Assembly: GCA_017411305.1 (NCBI GenBank)
Contig: JAFQQI010000048.1
Span: 62,001-126,000 of the forward strand
Source: Lachnospiraceae bacterium
GTDB lineage: Bacteria > Bacillota > Clostridia > Lachnospirales > Lachnospiraceae
Direction of reading: 5' to 3'
Length of the DNA stretch: 64,000 nucleotides
This document shows, piece by piece, positions 18,487-27,434 of the stretch. Made by a program: the position numbers and the translations under genes. The stretch's first letter is position 1. Every line of letters begins with the position of its first letter. The notes under the pieces are model-generated. The model had not been told where the DNA came from. It ran no database searches and was given only the letters and a program-made list of their open reading frames with translations.

Positions 18487-19902
18487 GTGACACAATTCTT
18501 AGAGAAATACAGGAAACAAGTATTCATATTGATTTTAGGCATAGCGCTTATAATGATTTATGTATATAATCTGCTGACTCCCTATTGGTCAGATGACTAT
18601 ATTTATGCCTTTGAAGCAAGGCAAGCCGCTTCCTTGTGGGACTTAATTAAGCAACAATACGGAGAATATTTATCCAACAGCGGCCGTATTATCGGTCAGT
18701 TTAACATCAGACTGTCCCTACTGGGAAGTAAGAATATATTTAATGTGATTAATACAGGTATGTTTGGTGCATTGGTACTGTTAATGTACGGAAATATCCG
18801 TCGCAAAAAGAAATACGATATTTTAATGTTACTTTTTGTTTTACTGTTTTTGTGGAGATATACCGTTGATTTTGGTCAGACCATGCTGTGGATTTGCGGC
18901 TCCTGTAATTATTTATGGGGCAGTGTTTTTATTCTGGGATTTGTGACCTTATGCAGGCATTTACTGGAGAATACCGACAAGATAAAGCATCCGTTACTTG
19001 CAGCAACAGGAGTGTTTTTCTTTGGAGTACTGGCCGGCTGGTGTAATGAAAACACCTCCGGAGGCGGTTTGCTTTTGGTTCTTTTATTTGCAGCAAATGA
19101 CATTTGGGACCGGAAGAAAAAGGGAGAAAAGACGATACATCCCTTTATGATTACAGCTGTGGCAGGTATGTGCTGCGGCATACTGGGTATGATTTCCGCG
19201 CCCGGTGTTCGCAACAGAAGTGAAACCATGTCGGCAGGGGAATACACGGGACTGGTCGGATTGCTTTCCAGAATCTATAAGACGACCATGACCATTCGGG
19301 AATTGTTTTTTGAATTATTGATACTTTTTATTATTGTGGTGACGTTTTTAGTGCTTCAGCAGAAGCTGAAGGAATGGAAACAAATCAGGAGAAATGAGAG
19401 CATACTCTTTTTTCTGTCGGCGGCTGCAACCGCGTATGTGCTTGCCATTATTCCCACTACGGCTGACAGAGCATTTTTCGGTGCCGGAGTATTTCTTATG
19501 ATTGCGGTACTGCAGGGAATTGCTGATATTGATGTGGAGAAGGAGACAGTATTAAGGGGTGTAAAATATGCATCAGCAGGTATTCTTTGCCTGTGGTTGT
19601 TCTTCACTTATATGGACGGGCTGATTAATGTTGCCAGAATTTACAGGGAAGAGACCGAACGTATTGAGATGATTAAAGCAGATAAGGCAGACCCCAACGG
19701 AGACGGTATTGTAATAGTACCCAAGCTTCGGGAAGAGTTTGCAACGCCTTTCAGCAACGGACATTTATCTGACATGGAAAATGATAAGAACTTCTGGATT
19801 AATACTTTTTATGAGTTATATTATGATGTAGGCAATATTACCGCCATTCCGAGAGATGAGTGGGAGGTGCTTTATGCAGACACCTTTGGACAGCCTAAAT
19901 AA
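18487..19902 (+). CDS. DUF6056-type polytopic membrane protein
   Basis: About 471 residues with some ten hydrophobic helices. Marks seen in this family of large integral membrane proteins are TPYWSDDYIYAFEAR after the first helix, SGRIIGQFN, ICGSCNYLWG and CNENTSGGG. The aromatic/acidic loop next to TM1 is reminiscent of glycosyltransferases of the GT-C type, so a role in moving lipid-linked sugars is possible but unproved. Start: GAGG at 18475-18478 is best spaced for GTG 18487; ATG 18481 would be only two bases from it, and TTG 18466 has no site. A TATAAT box lies at 18435-18440. Confidence 0.78.
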   Translation: MTQFLEKYRKQVFILILGIALIMIYVYNLLTPYWSDDYIYAFEARQAASLWDLIKQQYGEYLSNSGRIIGQFNIRLSLLGSKNIFNVINTGMFGALVLLMYGNIRRKKKYDILMLLFVLLFLWRYTVDFGQTMLWICGSCNYLWGSVFILGFVTLCRHLLENTDKIKHPLLAATGVFFFGVLAGWCNENTSGGGLLLVLLFAANDIWDRKKKGEKTIHPFMITAVAGMCCGILGMISAPGVRNRSETMSAGEYTGLVGLLSRIYKTTMTIRELFFELLILFIIVVTFLVLQQKLKEWKQIRRNESILFFLSAAATAYVLAIIPTTADRAFFGAGVFLMIAVLQGIADIDVEKETVLRGVKYASAGILCLWLFFTYMDGLINVARIYREETERIEMIKADKADPNGDGIVIVPKLREEFATPFSNGHLSDMENDKNFWINTFYELYYDVGNITAIPRDEWEVLYADTFGQPK

Positions 19903-20821
19903 GGGACATTCAGATTCGGAATTGGGCAGCAACCCTTGTAATCTCTGCCCCAGAGAGTGTAAAGTAAGAAGAGCAGAAGGGCAAAAAGGATATTGTTTAT
20001 CTGATGACAGAATCATTGTGGCCCGGGCAGATCTTCATATGTGGGAGGAACCTTGTATCTCAGGAGAAAGGGGTTCGGGAACGGTCTTTTTCTCCGGATG
20101 TAATCTGCGGTGTGTTTATTGTCAGAATTATGAAATTGCGGCTGCAGTAAAAGGAAAAGAGGTTACGGTAAGCGAGCTTTCTGACATTTTTCTTTCCTTG
20201 CAAAAAAGAGGGGCGGCGAATATTAATTTGGTCACACCGGATCATTATGTTTTGCAGATTGCGCAGGCGGTTTCAGAGGCAAAAGTAAAGGGGCTTGTTA
20301 TACCGGTGGTTTATAACGGAAGCGGCTATGAAAAGCCGGAAGTGATAGAGCGGCTTGCAAGTGTTGTAGATATATATTTGACAGATTTTAAGTATATGGA
20401 GTCTGAACTGGCAGAGCGGTTATCTAAAGCAAAGGACTATCCGCAGGTAGCAAAAAAAGCATTAGAAGCCATGGTCAAAACGGTGGGAAAGCCTGTATTT
20501 GACGAAAACGGGATGATGTGCTCCGGAGTAATCGTACGGCATTTATTATTGCCCGGGCATAAGAAAAATGCGAAAGAAGTCATCCGTTATGTTTATGAAA
20601 CATATGGTGATGATGTTTATATCAGTCTGATGAATCAATATACACCTTTTGAGCGGTTGCGCAGTATGGAAGGCTTTGAAGAATTCTGCCGGAAGGTAAC
20701 AAAGCGGGAATATGAGACAGTGGTTTCATATCTGCTTTCTTTAGGCATACAAAACGCTTTTATTCAGGAAGGCGATACCGCAAAAGAAAGCTTTATACCT
20801 GATTTTAACAGTCAGGTATGA
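19874..20821 (+). CDS. Radical SAM protein, PflA/PflX-like
   Basis: 315 residues. An N-terminal Cys cluster (CNLCPRECKVRR ... GYC) precedes the radical SAM motif SGCNLRCVYCQNYEIA (C-x3-C-x2-C), which binds a [4Fe-4S] cluster and SAM. The remaining barrel includes YLTDFKYM and GVIVRHLLLPGH. This matches the COG1313 group of pyruvate-formate-lyase-activase-like proteins of unknown substrate. The ATG at 19874, after GGGAGGTG, is preferred over the ATG at 19856; it still overlaps the previous gene by about 29 bases. Confidence 0.88.
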   Translation: MQTPLDSLNKGHSDSELGSNPCNLCPRECKVRRAEGQKGYCLSDDRIIVARADLHMWEEPCISGERGSGTVFFSGCNLRCVYCQNYEIAAAVKGKEVTVSELSDIFLSLQKRGAANINLVTPDHYVLQIAQAVSEAKVKGLVIPVVYNGSGYEKPEVIERLASVVDIYLTDFKYMESELAERLSKAKDYPQVAKKALEAMVKTVGKPVFDENGMMCSGVIVRHLLLPGHKKNAKEVIRYVYETYGDDVYISLMNQYTPFERLRSMEGFEEFCRKVTKREYETVVSYLLSLGIQNAFIQEGDTAKESFIPDFNSQV

Positions 20822-20835
20822 AAGGAAGGTTAGCG

Positions 20836-23145
20836 ATGGGAAACAAAAAACGCAGAATGACAATCGGTATTTTAGTAGGTGGCATTTTAGACGATTTTAC
20901 CAAGCTTATTTGCCGCGGAGCCATGCAGGCGGCAAAGCAGATGGATGTTGATATTGTAACATTTCCGGGGAAATATATAGACAGAGATTTGTCGAATAAT
21001 CCGGAAATTATGTATGAGTACCAATTCGGCTCAATTTTTAGTTATGCCAGACAGGAAAATATTGATGCGATTGTGGCATCAGTAGGTTCCATCGGCTGTT
21101 TTACCGATGAGGCACATATTAAAAAGATGCTACAGCAGTTTGAAGGGATTCCGATTGTGCCTGTAGCATATAATCTGGAAGGCTATAGCGGGGTGACTTA
21201 CGACAATTGCAGCGGTATTGAAGACGGACTTGACTATCTGATAGAAACAGTGGGGCTTAAGAAAATCGGCATGATAGGCGGAAGCCAGGTAAACACGGAT
21301 GTCCGGGAAAGAAAGCGTGCTTTTATTAAAACTCTGGAAGAGCATGGAATTAAGTTTTCGGAAAAGATGTATGTAAGCGGGGACTTGTCACGTAAGAGCT
21401 TTGAGGCATATCGGACTCTGTTAGACAATAATCCGGATATAGAAGCAGTATTTTGCGTAAATGATGATACTGCATTCGGATTATACGAAGAAATAAAACG
21501 CCGCGGAATGCAAATCGGTAAGGATATTCATGTTTTCGGCTATGATGATGTGATTATGGCTACCAAGGTAAATCCTACCTTATCCTCAGTCCGTGCAGAT
21601 GCAACACTGCTTGGTGAGGAAGCGCTTAAAATGGCAGTGCGTATGGCACACGGGGAAGAGGTAGAAAGTAAAGTACTTGCTACCAAATTTGTAAAAAGAG
21701 ATTCTATCGGAAGTAAGGGAACCGAAGAGGAAAACGGTCAGGAGAGGATCCGTGAAGTCAGCAATGCGGAAGCCGGATTTCAGGATATCTTTTATCATTA
21801 TATACATGATAAATACGCAGAAGAGCTTAAGCCTATTAAGAATGCGTTCCAGCGCTTAGTTAATATGCTGGTGCTGGTGTACGGCAGTGGTGATGATTCG
21901 CCGGAGAACTTTATGGAGATTCAGATGGCACTGAATGATTTTCTGAACTATGGTGCTATGGAATACGCGGACATGAACAATCTTCTGAACTACTTTGAGT
22001 CCTTTTACCGTACCTTGAAGGAGCTTCAGAGAGATAAGGACGACAGATTTAAGCTACAGGAGATGTTTTCCGCGATTTACAGAAGATTTATCAGGGCAAC
22101 AGACTACCGTTTGGGCAATATGCTGGAAGCACAGGAAAAAGAAAACTATTCCATGAAACTGTTTGTGCGTGATATGCTGCAGTTTGAAAAAGGAAATGAT
22201 TTAAGCTATACATCCATGCTGAATAATTTGGGATGGCTTGATATCAAAAATGCATATGTCTATATGTTCAAGAATCCTATTATGCATTTGGATAAGGAAC
22301 AGTTTCAGCCGCCGAAGAATCTGTATTTAAAAGCAGTGCTTCGTGACGGCGAGGTGTCTGCTATCCCGGCAATGCAGCAAAAGGTTGCGTTAAAGGATAT
22401 TTTTGATAACCGTCATATGTCTGCAGAGGAAAGAAAGTCATATGTATGTATGCCGCTATTTTCCAACGAGATGCTATATGGAGTATTGCTTTGTGATTTG
22501 ACGGAAGCGGTATTTGCAAACGGAGAATTTCTGTTGAACCATATGAGCTCGGCTGCTAAGATGATTTTACTGTTACAGGCAAATGAACAGATTCAGCAAC
22601 AGCTGGAAGAAAGCCTTACAGTACTGAAAGAAAATAATATTGCCCTTGATACCTTATCAAAATCCGATGGTCTGACCGGCATTCTGAACCGAAGGGGATT
22701 TTATGCAGAAGCAGAAAAAAGGATAGCTGCAAATAAAGAGGATAATCGGGGACTTCTGGTTCTTTATGTGGATATGAATAACCTGAAAATTATTAATGAT
22801 AGATACGGCCATGAAGAAGGTGATTTTGCATTGACATTAATCAGCCGTATTCTGACAGAAGAAATGGGACAGGACGGTATCGCAGGAAGAATCGGTGGTG
22901 ACGAATTCGCCTGTATATGTGATTACGCAGTGGCAGATGGCGGAGACGGCCTGGTAAAGAGAATCTATGACAGATTTGATGAGTGTAATAAAAATAGTGA
23001 TAAACCCTATAATGTAACAGTTTCTGCAGGTGCCTTTGTAATGTCGAAGGAAAATGCAGTTACTTTAGAGGAAGCATTGATTCAGGCAGATGAAAAGCTT
23101 TACGAAGTAAAGAAGCATCGTAAAAAGGATGTTGCAAAGAAATAA
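20836..23145 (+). CDS. LacI-type ligand-binding domain fused to GGDEF diguanylate cyclase
   Basis: 769 residues without membrane helices or a DNA-binding headpiece. Residues about 6-285 have the type I periplasmic-binding/LacI core fold (TIGILVGGILDDF, GIPIVPVAYN, AVFCVNDDTAFGLYEEIKRRG, HVFGYDDV, NPTLSSVRADATLLGEEALKMA). A long helical and GAF-like middle part (about 300-590) follows. The GGDEF domain lies about 605-765: DGLTGILNRRGF, DMNNLKIINDRYGHEEGD, RIGGDEFACI. The inhibitory RxxD I-site is absent. It is predicted to make c-di-GMP in response to a small cytosolic ligand, perhaps a sugar. The start at 20836 follows AGGAAGG. Confidence 0.88.
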   Translation: MGNKKRRMTIGILVGGILDDFTKLICRGAMQAAKQMDVDIVTFPGKYIDRDLSNNPEIMYEYQFGSIFSYARQENIDAIVASVGSIGCFTDEAHIKKMLQQFEGIPIVPVAYNLEGYSGVTYDNCSGIEDGLDYLIETVGLKKIGMIGGSQVNTDVRERKRAFIKTLEEHGIKFSEKMYVSGDLSRKSFEAYRTLLDNNPDIEAVFCVNDDTAFGLYEEIKRRGMQIGKDIHVFGYDDVIMATKVNPTLSSVRADATLLGEEALKMAVRMAHGEEVESKVLATKFVKRDSIGSKGTEEENGQERIREVSNAEAGFQDIFYHYIHDKYAEELKPIKNAFQRLVNMLVLVYGSGDDSPENFMEIQMALNDFLNYGAMEYADMNNLLNYFESFYRTLKELQRDKDDRFKLQEMFSAIYRRFIRATDYRLGNMLEAQEKENYSMKLFVRDMLQFEKGNDLSYTSMLNNLGWLDIKNAYVYMFKNPIMHLDKEQFQPPKNLYLKAVLRDGEVSAIPAMQQKVALKDIFDNRHMSAEERKSYVCMPLFSNEMLYGVLLCDLTEAVFANGEFLLNHMSSAAKMILLLQANEQIQQQLEESLTVLKENNIALDTLSKSDGLTGILNRRGFYAEAEKRIAANKEDNRGLLVLYVDMNNLKIINDRYGHEEGDFALTLISRILTEEMGQDGIAGRIGGDEFACICDYAVADGGDGLVKRIYDRFDECNKNSDKPYNVTVSAGAFVMSKENAVTLEEALIQADEKLYEVKKHRKKDVAKK

Positions 23146-23235
23146 TACATTGATAAGATAGGTATAAAATGCCTTTATTTACAGATACTAGGATTGCGAT
23201 AAAGCCAAGTAAAATGTAAACGGAGGTTTTCATAT

Positions 23236-23781
23236 ATGAAAGCAACAGGTATTGTGCGCAGAATAGATGATCTCGGGCGTATTGTGATTCCTAAGGAAAT
23301 CAGGCGTACACTGCGTATCCGGGAAAGTGACCCGATTGAAATTTTTACAGGACGGGAAGGGGAAATCATTTTAAAAAAGTATTCCCCTATCGGTGAAATG
23401 CATACTTTTGCAAAACAGTATGCGGAAAGCCTTTGCCAGGTGTCCGGACATATTGCCGTCATTACAGACAGGGATCAGATTATTGCCGTATCAGGCGGAA
23501 TGAAGAGCTTATTGGGAAAAGAGATTTCCAAAGAACTGGAGGAAAAGATGAACGGCAGAGAGTCTGTTATGGCATCTAAAGGAGACAAGGGTTTCATTTC
23601 CATTACAGGCGATGCCAAAGAAGAGTTTTTGCATGAAGCGGTTACACCGATTATCTGTGAAGGAGATATCATCGGAGCGGTGATACTTGTCAGTACCTCA
23701 GAAAAAGGGAAAATGAGTGAGGTAGAACAGAAAATGATTCAATCGGCAGCCGGTTTTTTGGGTAGACAGATGGAACAGTAA
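23236..23781 (+). CDS. spoVT: Stage V sporulation regulator SpoVT
   Basis: 181 residues. An N-terminal AbrB swapped-hairpin DNA-binding domain (MKATGIVRRIDDLGRIVIPKEIRRTLRIRE) is followed by a GAF-like C-terminal domain. Full length and domain order match SpoVT rather than AbrB (about 95 residues). In spore formers it tunes forespore sigma-G genes; together with the spoIID/spoIIQ-like pair it points to an endospore-forming lineage. The ribosome site is GGAGGT. It ends at a terminator. Confidence 0.93.
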   Translation: MKATGIVRRIDDLGRIVIPKEIRRTLRIRESDPIEIFTGREGEIILKKYSPIGEMHTFAKQYAESLCQVSGHIAVITDRDQIIAVSGGMKSLLGKEISKELEEKMNGRESVMASKGDKGFISITGDAKEEFLHEAVTPIICEGDIIGAVILVSTSEKGKMSEVEQKMIQSAAGFLGRQMEQ

Positions 23782-23786
23782 GAAAG

Positions 23787-23820
23787 AGGTGCAATCACAA
23801 ATCCGTGATGCACCTTTTTT
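23787..23820 (+). terminator. Terminator after spoVT
   Basis: AGGTGC-A-ATCAC (23787-23798) pairs with GTGATGCACCT (23805-23815), with a bulged A, then a T-run to 23820. Confidence 0.88.
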
Positions 23821-23993
23821 GCGAAATAACCGGTTAATCAGGCTGAGAGAGTTGCCGTTCATGATAGGTTAAACATATTTTAAAATAATTTTTTTATATA
23901 CCTTTTTGGGAAAGTGTAGTAAAATAAAAACCTAATGTAAATATTTGTAAAAGGCGATAAAACCGTAGTGAAACGGAAAGGAATTGTGAAACT

Positions 23994-25625
23994 ATGAAGA
24001 GAATAGGAAAAAATGTAATCTGCTTATTACTGAGCTTTGCTTTGACATTTGCGCTGGCAGGCTGTGGAGCGTCCGGCGATGCAGAAGAAAGTGCACAGGG
24101 CGGTAATTCGACAACCGGTGAAAAAATAGTAAATATCGGTGTGACGGATACCCTTGGCGGAATGAATCCCCTGACCATTGACCAGTCCTGGATAAATGTA
24201 TATGCAGTAGGATTAGAGTTTCTGCCTTTGGTACAACTGGATAAAAATATGAATTTTCAGCCTATGCTGGCAGACTCTGTTACTACGCAGGATAATGTAA
24301 ACTTCGTGGTACACATCAATGAAAAGGCTACCTGGTCAGACGGCACTCCCGTTACGGCAGCAGATGTAGAGTATACGGTTCTTAAGCTGGCCAGCCCCGT
24401 GATTGCCAATGCAACCATGATGTATTATATCTTTGAGGGCGTGGGAGAAGATGGTTTTACCGAAGCCGGAGCTACAAGCATTGCCGGTGTAAAGGTGCTT
24501 GATGAAAAGACCATTCAGTTTACCACCAAGTATCCGATTTCCATGACCACGTTCCAAAATTCCTATGCGAGTTACCTTCGTACATTGCCGAAGCATGTGC
24601 TGGAGAAATACAGCGATGAAGAATTGATGACTTTGGATTGGTTTAATCATCCCGATGTAGTAAGCGGTCCCTTTATGGTAACGGAGTATGATACCAACCA
24701 TTATATCTCTTATAAAGCCAATGAAAATTATTGGATGGGAGCGCCGAAGCTTGATAAACTGAACTTTAAGATTGTGGACGGCAGTCAGGTATATGCGGGA
24801 CTGAAATCAGGTGAAATTGATATTACCCACCACACCATGACGGCAATTCCCATGAACGATTACGAGAGCATAGAAGCCTTGGAGAACGTAAATGTAGTAT
24901 ACGGGGCACCGGTAACCAACCAGTCTGTATTTATCCAGACGGCCAATGTACCGGATGCTAAGGTACGACAGGCACTTGTATATGCTATTGACCGTGAACA
25001 GATTTTAAATCAGCTGTTAATGGGACATGGCGAAATTGTGGATGGATTCCTTTCTTCCGCAAGTCCTTATTTTGATGAAAGCATTACACCACTTTCTTAC
25101 GACCCCGAAAAGGCAAAACAATTGCTGCAAGAAGCCGGTTGGGATGGAACAAAAACCTTGAGATTTTATGTCAGTGCAGGTGATACGGCTTTCGTAAATG
25201 CGGCTCAGGTAATGACGGCTCAGTGGGCAGCAGTAGGAATTAAAGCGGAGGTGCAGACTGTAGACCATGCAACCTTGATGAGTATTGCGGGTGGAACTGA
25301 GTATGATTTGTTTGCTGTGCAGTATACGTATGCGCCGGTTGATCCATATCCGGATGTAACATGGCTGCTTAGCGGAGAAGGAAGCTGGACAGGATATCAA
25401 AATGATGAAATAGATGCGGCTATGGCGGCAACACAGGAAACAGAAGATGTTGAGAAAATCAAAGCACAGTATTCTGTGGTAGATAGTAAAATGCAGGAAG
25501 ATGCTCCGATGTTTTCTGCTTATGTAATCAGTGCCCAGGGTGCTGTCAATAAGAGACTTACGGGGGTAACTCCCGATGTGTATGGTTTCTTTAACGATAT
25601 CCATGACTGGGATATTACAGACTAA
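23994..25625 (+). CDS. Oligopeptide/dipeptide ABC transporter substrate-binding lipoprotein
   Basis: 543 residues, SBP family 5. The signal peptide ends in the lipobox LAGC (residues about 20-23), so the protein is anchored on the outer membrane face. Family marks: EKATWSDGTPVTAADVEYTV, FQNSYASYLRTLPKH, VSGPFMVTEYD, ANENYWMGAPKLDKLNFKIV and VRQALVYAIDREQIL. First gene of a complete five-gene importer. The ligand, peptide or nickel-chelate or other, cannot be read from sequence. Confidence 0.93.
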   Translation: MKRIGKNVICLLLSFALTFALAGCGASGDAEESAQGGNSTTGEKIVNIGVTDTLGGMNPLTIDQSWINVYAVGLEFLPLVQLDKNMNFQPMLADSVTTQDNVNFVVHINEKATWSDGTPVTAADVEYTVLKLASPVIANATMMYYIFEGVGEDGFTEAGATSIAGVKVLDEKTIQFTTKYPISMTTFQNSYASYLRTLPKHVLEKYSDEELMTLDWFNHPDVVSGPFMVTEYDTNHYISYKANENYWMGAPKLDKLNFKIVDGSQVYAGLKSGEIDITHHTMTAIPMNDYESIEALENVNVVYGAPVTNQSVFIQTANVPDAKVRQALVYAIDREQILNQLLMGHGEIVDGFLSSASPYFDESITPLSYDPEKAKQLLQEAGWDGTKTLRFYVSAGDTAFVNAAQVMTAQWAAVGIKAEVQTVDHATLMSIAGGTEYDLFAVQYTYAPVDPYPDVTWLLSGEGSWTGYQNDEIDAAMAATQETEDVEKIKAQYSVVDSKMQEDAPMFSAYVISAQGAVNKRLTGVTPDVYGFFNDIHDWDITD

Positions 25626-25638
25626 GGTGAGGGAAAAG

Positions 25639-26619
25639 ATGTCACAGTTGCTGAAGGTTAGTGGACTGACTACTGCCTTTATAGGAGATTACGGAACAAA
25701 TATCAGTGTTGATCATATTGATTTTGCGGTGGATGAAGGAGAGACTGTTTGTATTGTGGGTGAATCCGGCTGTGGCAAAAGTGTTACCTCCCTGTCTGTG
25801 ATGGGCTTGCTTGGCAGAGGCGGTAAGGTGACCGACGGTGAAGCCCTCTTTGAAGGCCGGAATCTGCTTGCCATGAGTGAGAAGGAACTGGATACTATCA
25901 GGGGAAATAAAATATCCATGATTTTTCAGGATCCGCTTACCTGTTTAAATCCGGCGTTCCGGGTAGGGAGCCAGATTATGGAGAGTATCCGACTTCACAT
26001 GGGACTATCGAAAGAAGAAGCAAAGCAACGTGCAATTTCACTTCTTAAAAAAGTAGGAATGCCTGATGCGGAAGCGGTAATGAAGAAGTATCCCCATACG
26101 CTTTCGGGTGGAATGCGGCAAAGAGTGATGATTGCGATGGCTCTTGCTTGCAATCCCAAGCTTTTGATTGCAGATGAGCCTACGACGGCACTGGATGTTA
26201 CTATTCAGGCTCAAATAATGAAGCTTTTGAAGGATTTACAAAAGGAAATGGGTATGGCTATGATATTAATTACCCATGATATGGGTGTAGTAGCCCATAT
26301 GGCAGACCGTGTACTTGTAATGTATGCCGGGCAAATCATTGAGCAGGCATCGGTAAAGGAACTGTTTGACAACCCGGGACATCCTTATACCAGAGCATTA
26401 CTTAATACGATACCGGATCTTAGTGACAGTAAAGATAGGAAACTGGTTTCAATTCCCGGAATGGTTCCTGAAACCTATGATCATATGGAAGGTTGCCGTT
26501 TTGCAGAGCGTTGTGTTTATTGCAGAGAAGAATGTAAGGAGAAGCAGGAAGACTATGAGCTTGCTCCCGGACATTTTGCAAAGTGTATTGTCAGAAAGGA
26601 AGGAGGTACTTTCGAATGA
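25639..26619 (+). CDS. Oligopeptide ABC transporter ATPase (OppD/DppD type)
   Basis: 326 residues. Walker A GESGCGKSVT, Q-loop FQDPLTCLNP, signature LSGGMRQRV, Walker B LLIADEPTTALD and H-loop ITHD are intact. The C-terminal oligo-HPY domain has the Cys-rich CRFAERCVYCREEC, which in OppD/DppD relatives can hold an FeS cluster. The ATG at 25639 follows GGTGAGGG; an upstream in-frame ATG at 25576 lies inside the binding-protein gene. The stop overlaps the next ATG by 4 bases. Confidence 0.93.
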   Translation: MSQLLKVSGLTTAFIGDYGTNISVDHIDFAVDEGETVCIVGESGCGKSVTSLSVMGLLGRGGKVTDGEALFEGRNLLAMSEKELDTIRGNKISMIFQDPLTCLNPAFRVGSQIMESIRLHMGLSKEEAKQRAISLLKKVGMPDAEAVMKKYPHTLSGGMRQRVMIAMALACNPKLLIADEPTTALDVTIQAQIMKLLKDLQKEMGMAMILITHDMGVVAHMADRVLVMYAGQIIEQASVKELFDNPGHPYTRALLNTIPDLSDSKDRKLVSIPGMVPETYDHMEGCRFAERCVYCREECKEKQEDYELAPGHFAKCIVRKEGGTFE

Positions 26620-27434
26620 GTAGTGAAGAAAGAACTCCTTTACTTTATGTAAAAGATATCAAAAAATACTATCCGGTTAAGGGAGGCATCATTCCCCGTA
26701 CGGTAGATTATGTGAAAGCTGTGGATGGTGTCAGCTTTTCGGTGATGCCGGGTGAGATTCTGGGACTTGTGGGAGAATCAGGCAGCGGTAAGTCCACCGT
26801 GGGAAGAATGCTGGTAGGATTGGAAAAACCTACAAAGGGGCAGGTTTTTTATAAGGGTCGTGACTTGGCAGCTCTTAGCCAAAAAGATATGCAAAAAAAC
26901 CGTACCAATCTGCAAATGATATTTCAGGATCCTTATTCATCCTTAAATCCGAGAAAACATATTTACGAAATTTTGGCACAGCCAATGTTATATCACGGAA
27001 TCGCAACCAAGGAAACAGTGGAGAAAGAAATCAGAGAGCTTCTTGGTATGGTGGGTCTTCCTGCCGGGATACTTGGCAGATACCCCCATGAATTCAGTGG
27101 CGGACAGCGGCAACGGATTGCAGTTGCGAAAGCCCTTTCTCTAAAGCCGGAATTTATTGTATGTGATGAACCTGTCAGTGCTTTGGATGTTTCGGTTCAG
27201 GCACAGATATTGAACCTTTTGAAGGAACTGCAAAAGCAGCTGAATCTGACATTGCTTTTTATCGGACACGGGCTTGGCGCCGTCAATTATGTCAGTGACA
27301 GAATAGCGGTCATGTATCAGGGGAAGCTGGTGGAAACGGGAGAAGCAAAAGAGGTTTTCCAAAATCCGAAGCATACTTATACCCGAACATTGCTGGATGC
27401 GGCTTTGCCGGTAAGACCGGAGGGTAGATTGTGA
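26616..27434 (+). CDS. Oligopeptide ABC transporter ATPase (OppF/DppF type), short C-terminus
   Basis: 272 residues. Walker A GESGSGKST, Q-loop FQDPYSSLNP, signature FSGGQRQRI and Walker B VCDEPVSALD are intact. The H-loop reads IGHGLG instead of the usual SHDLS, keeping the His but not the Asp. The protein ends about 30 residues after the H-loop region, without the oligo-HPY extension of typical OppF (about 310-330 residues). It forms the second half of a heterodimeric motor with the preceding ATPase. ATG 26616 follows AAGGAGGT. Confidence 0.9.
   Translation: MSSEERTPLLYVKDIKKYYPVKGGIIPRTVDYVKAVDGVSFSVMPGEILGLVGESGSGKSTVGRMLVGLEKPTKGQVFYKGRDLAALSQKDMQKNRTNLQMIFQDPYSSLNPRKHIYEILAQPMLYHGIATKETVEKEIRELLGMVGLPAGILGRYPHEFSGGQRQRIAVAKALSLKPEFIVCDEPVSALDVSVQAQILNLLKELQKQLNLTLLFIGHGLGAVNYVSDRIAVMYQGKLVETGEAKEVFQNPKHTYTRTLLDAALPVRPEGRL

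Noticed and set aside
23841-23880. CTGAGA motif suggesting a TPP riboswitch
   Set aside because: The other conserved TPP parts (GGG/ACCC stem and the second arm) are absent and the downstream gene is a peptide transporter.
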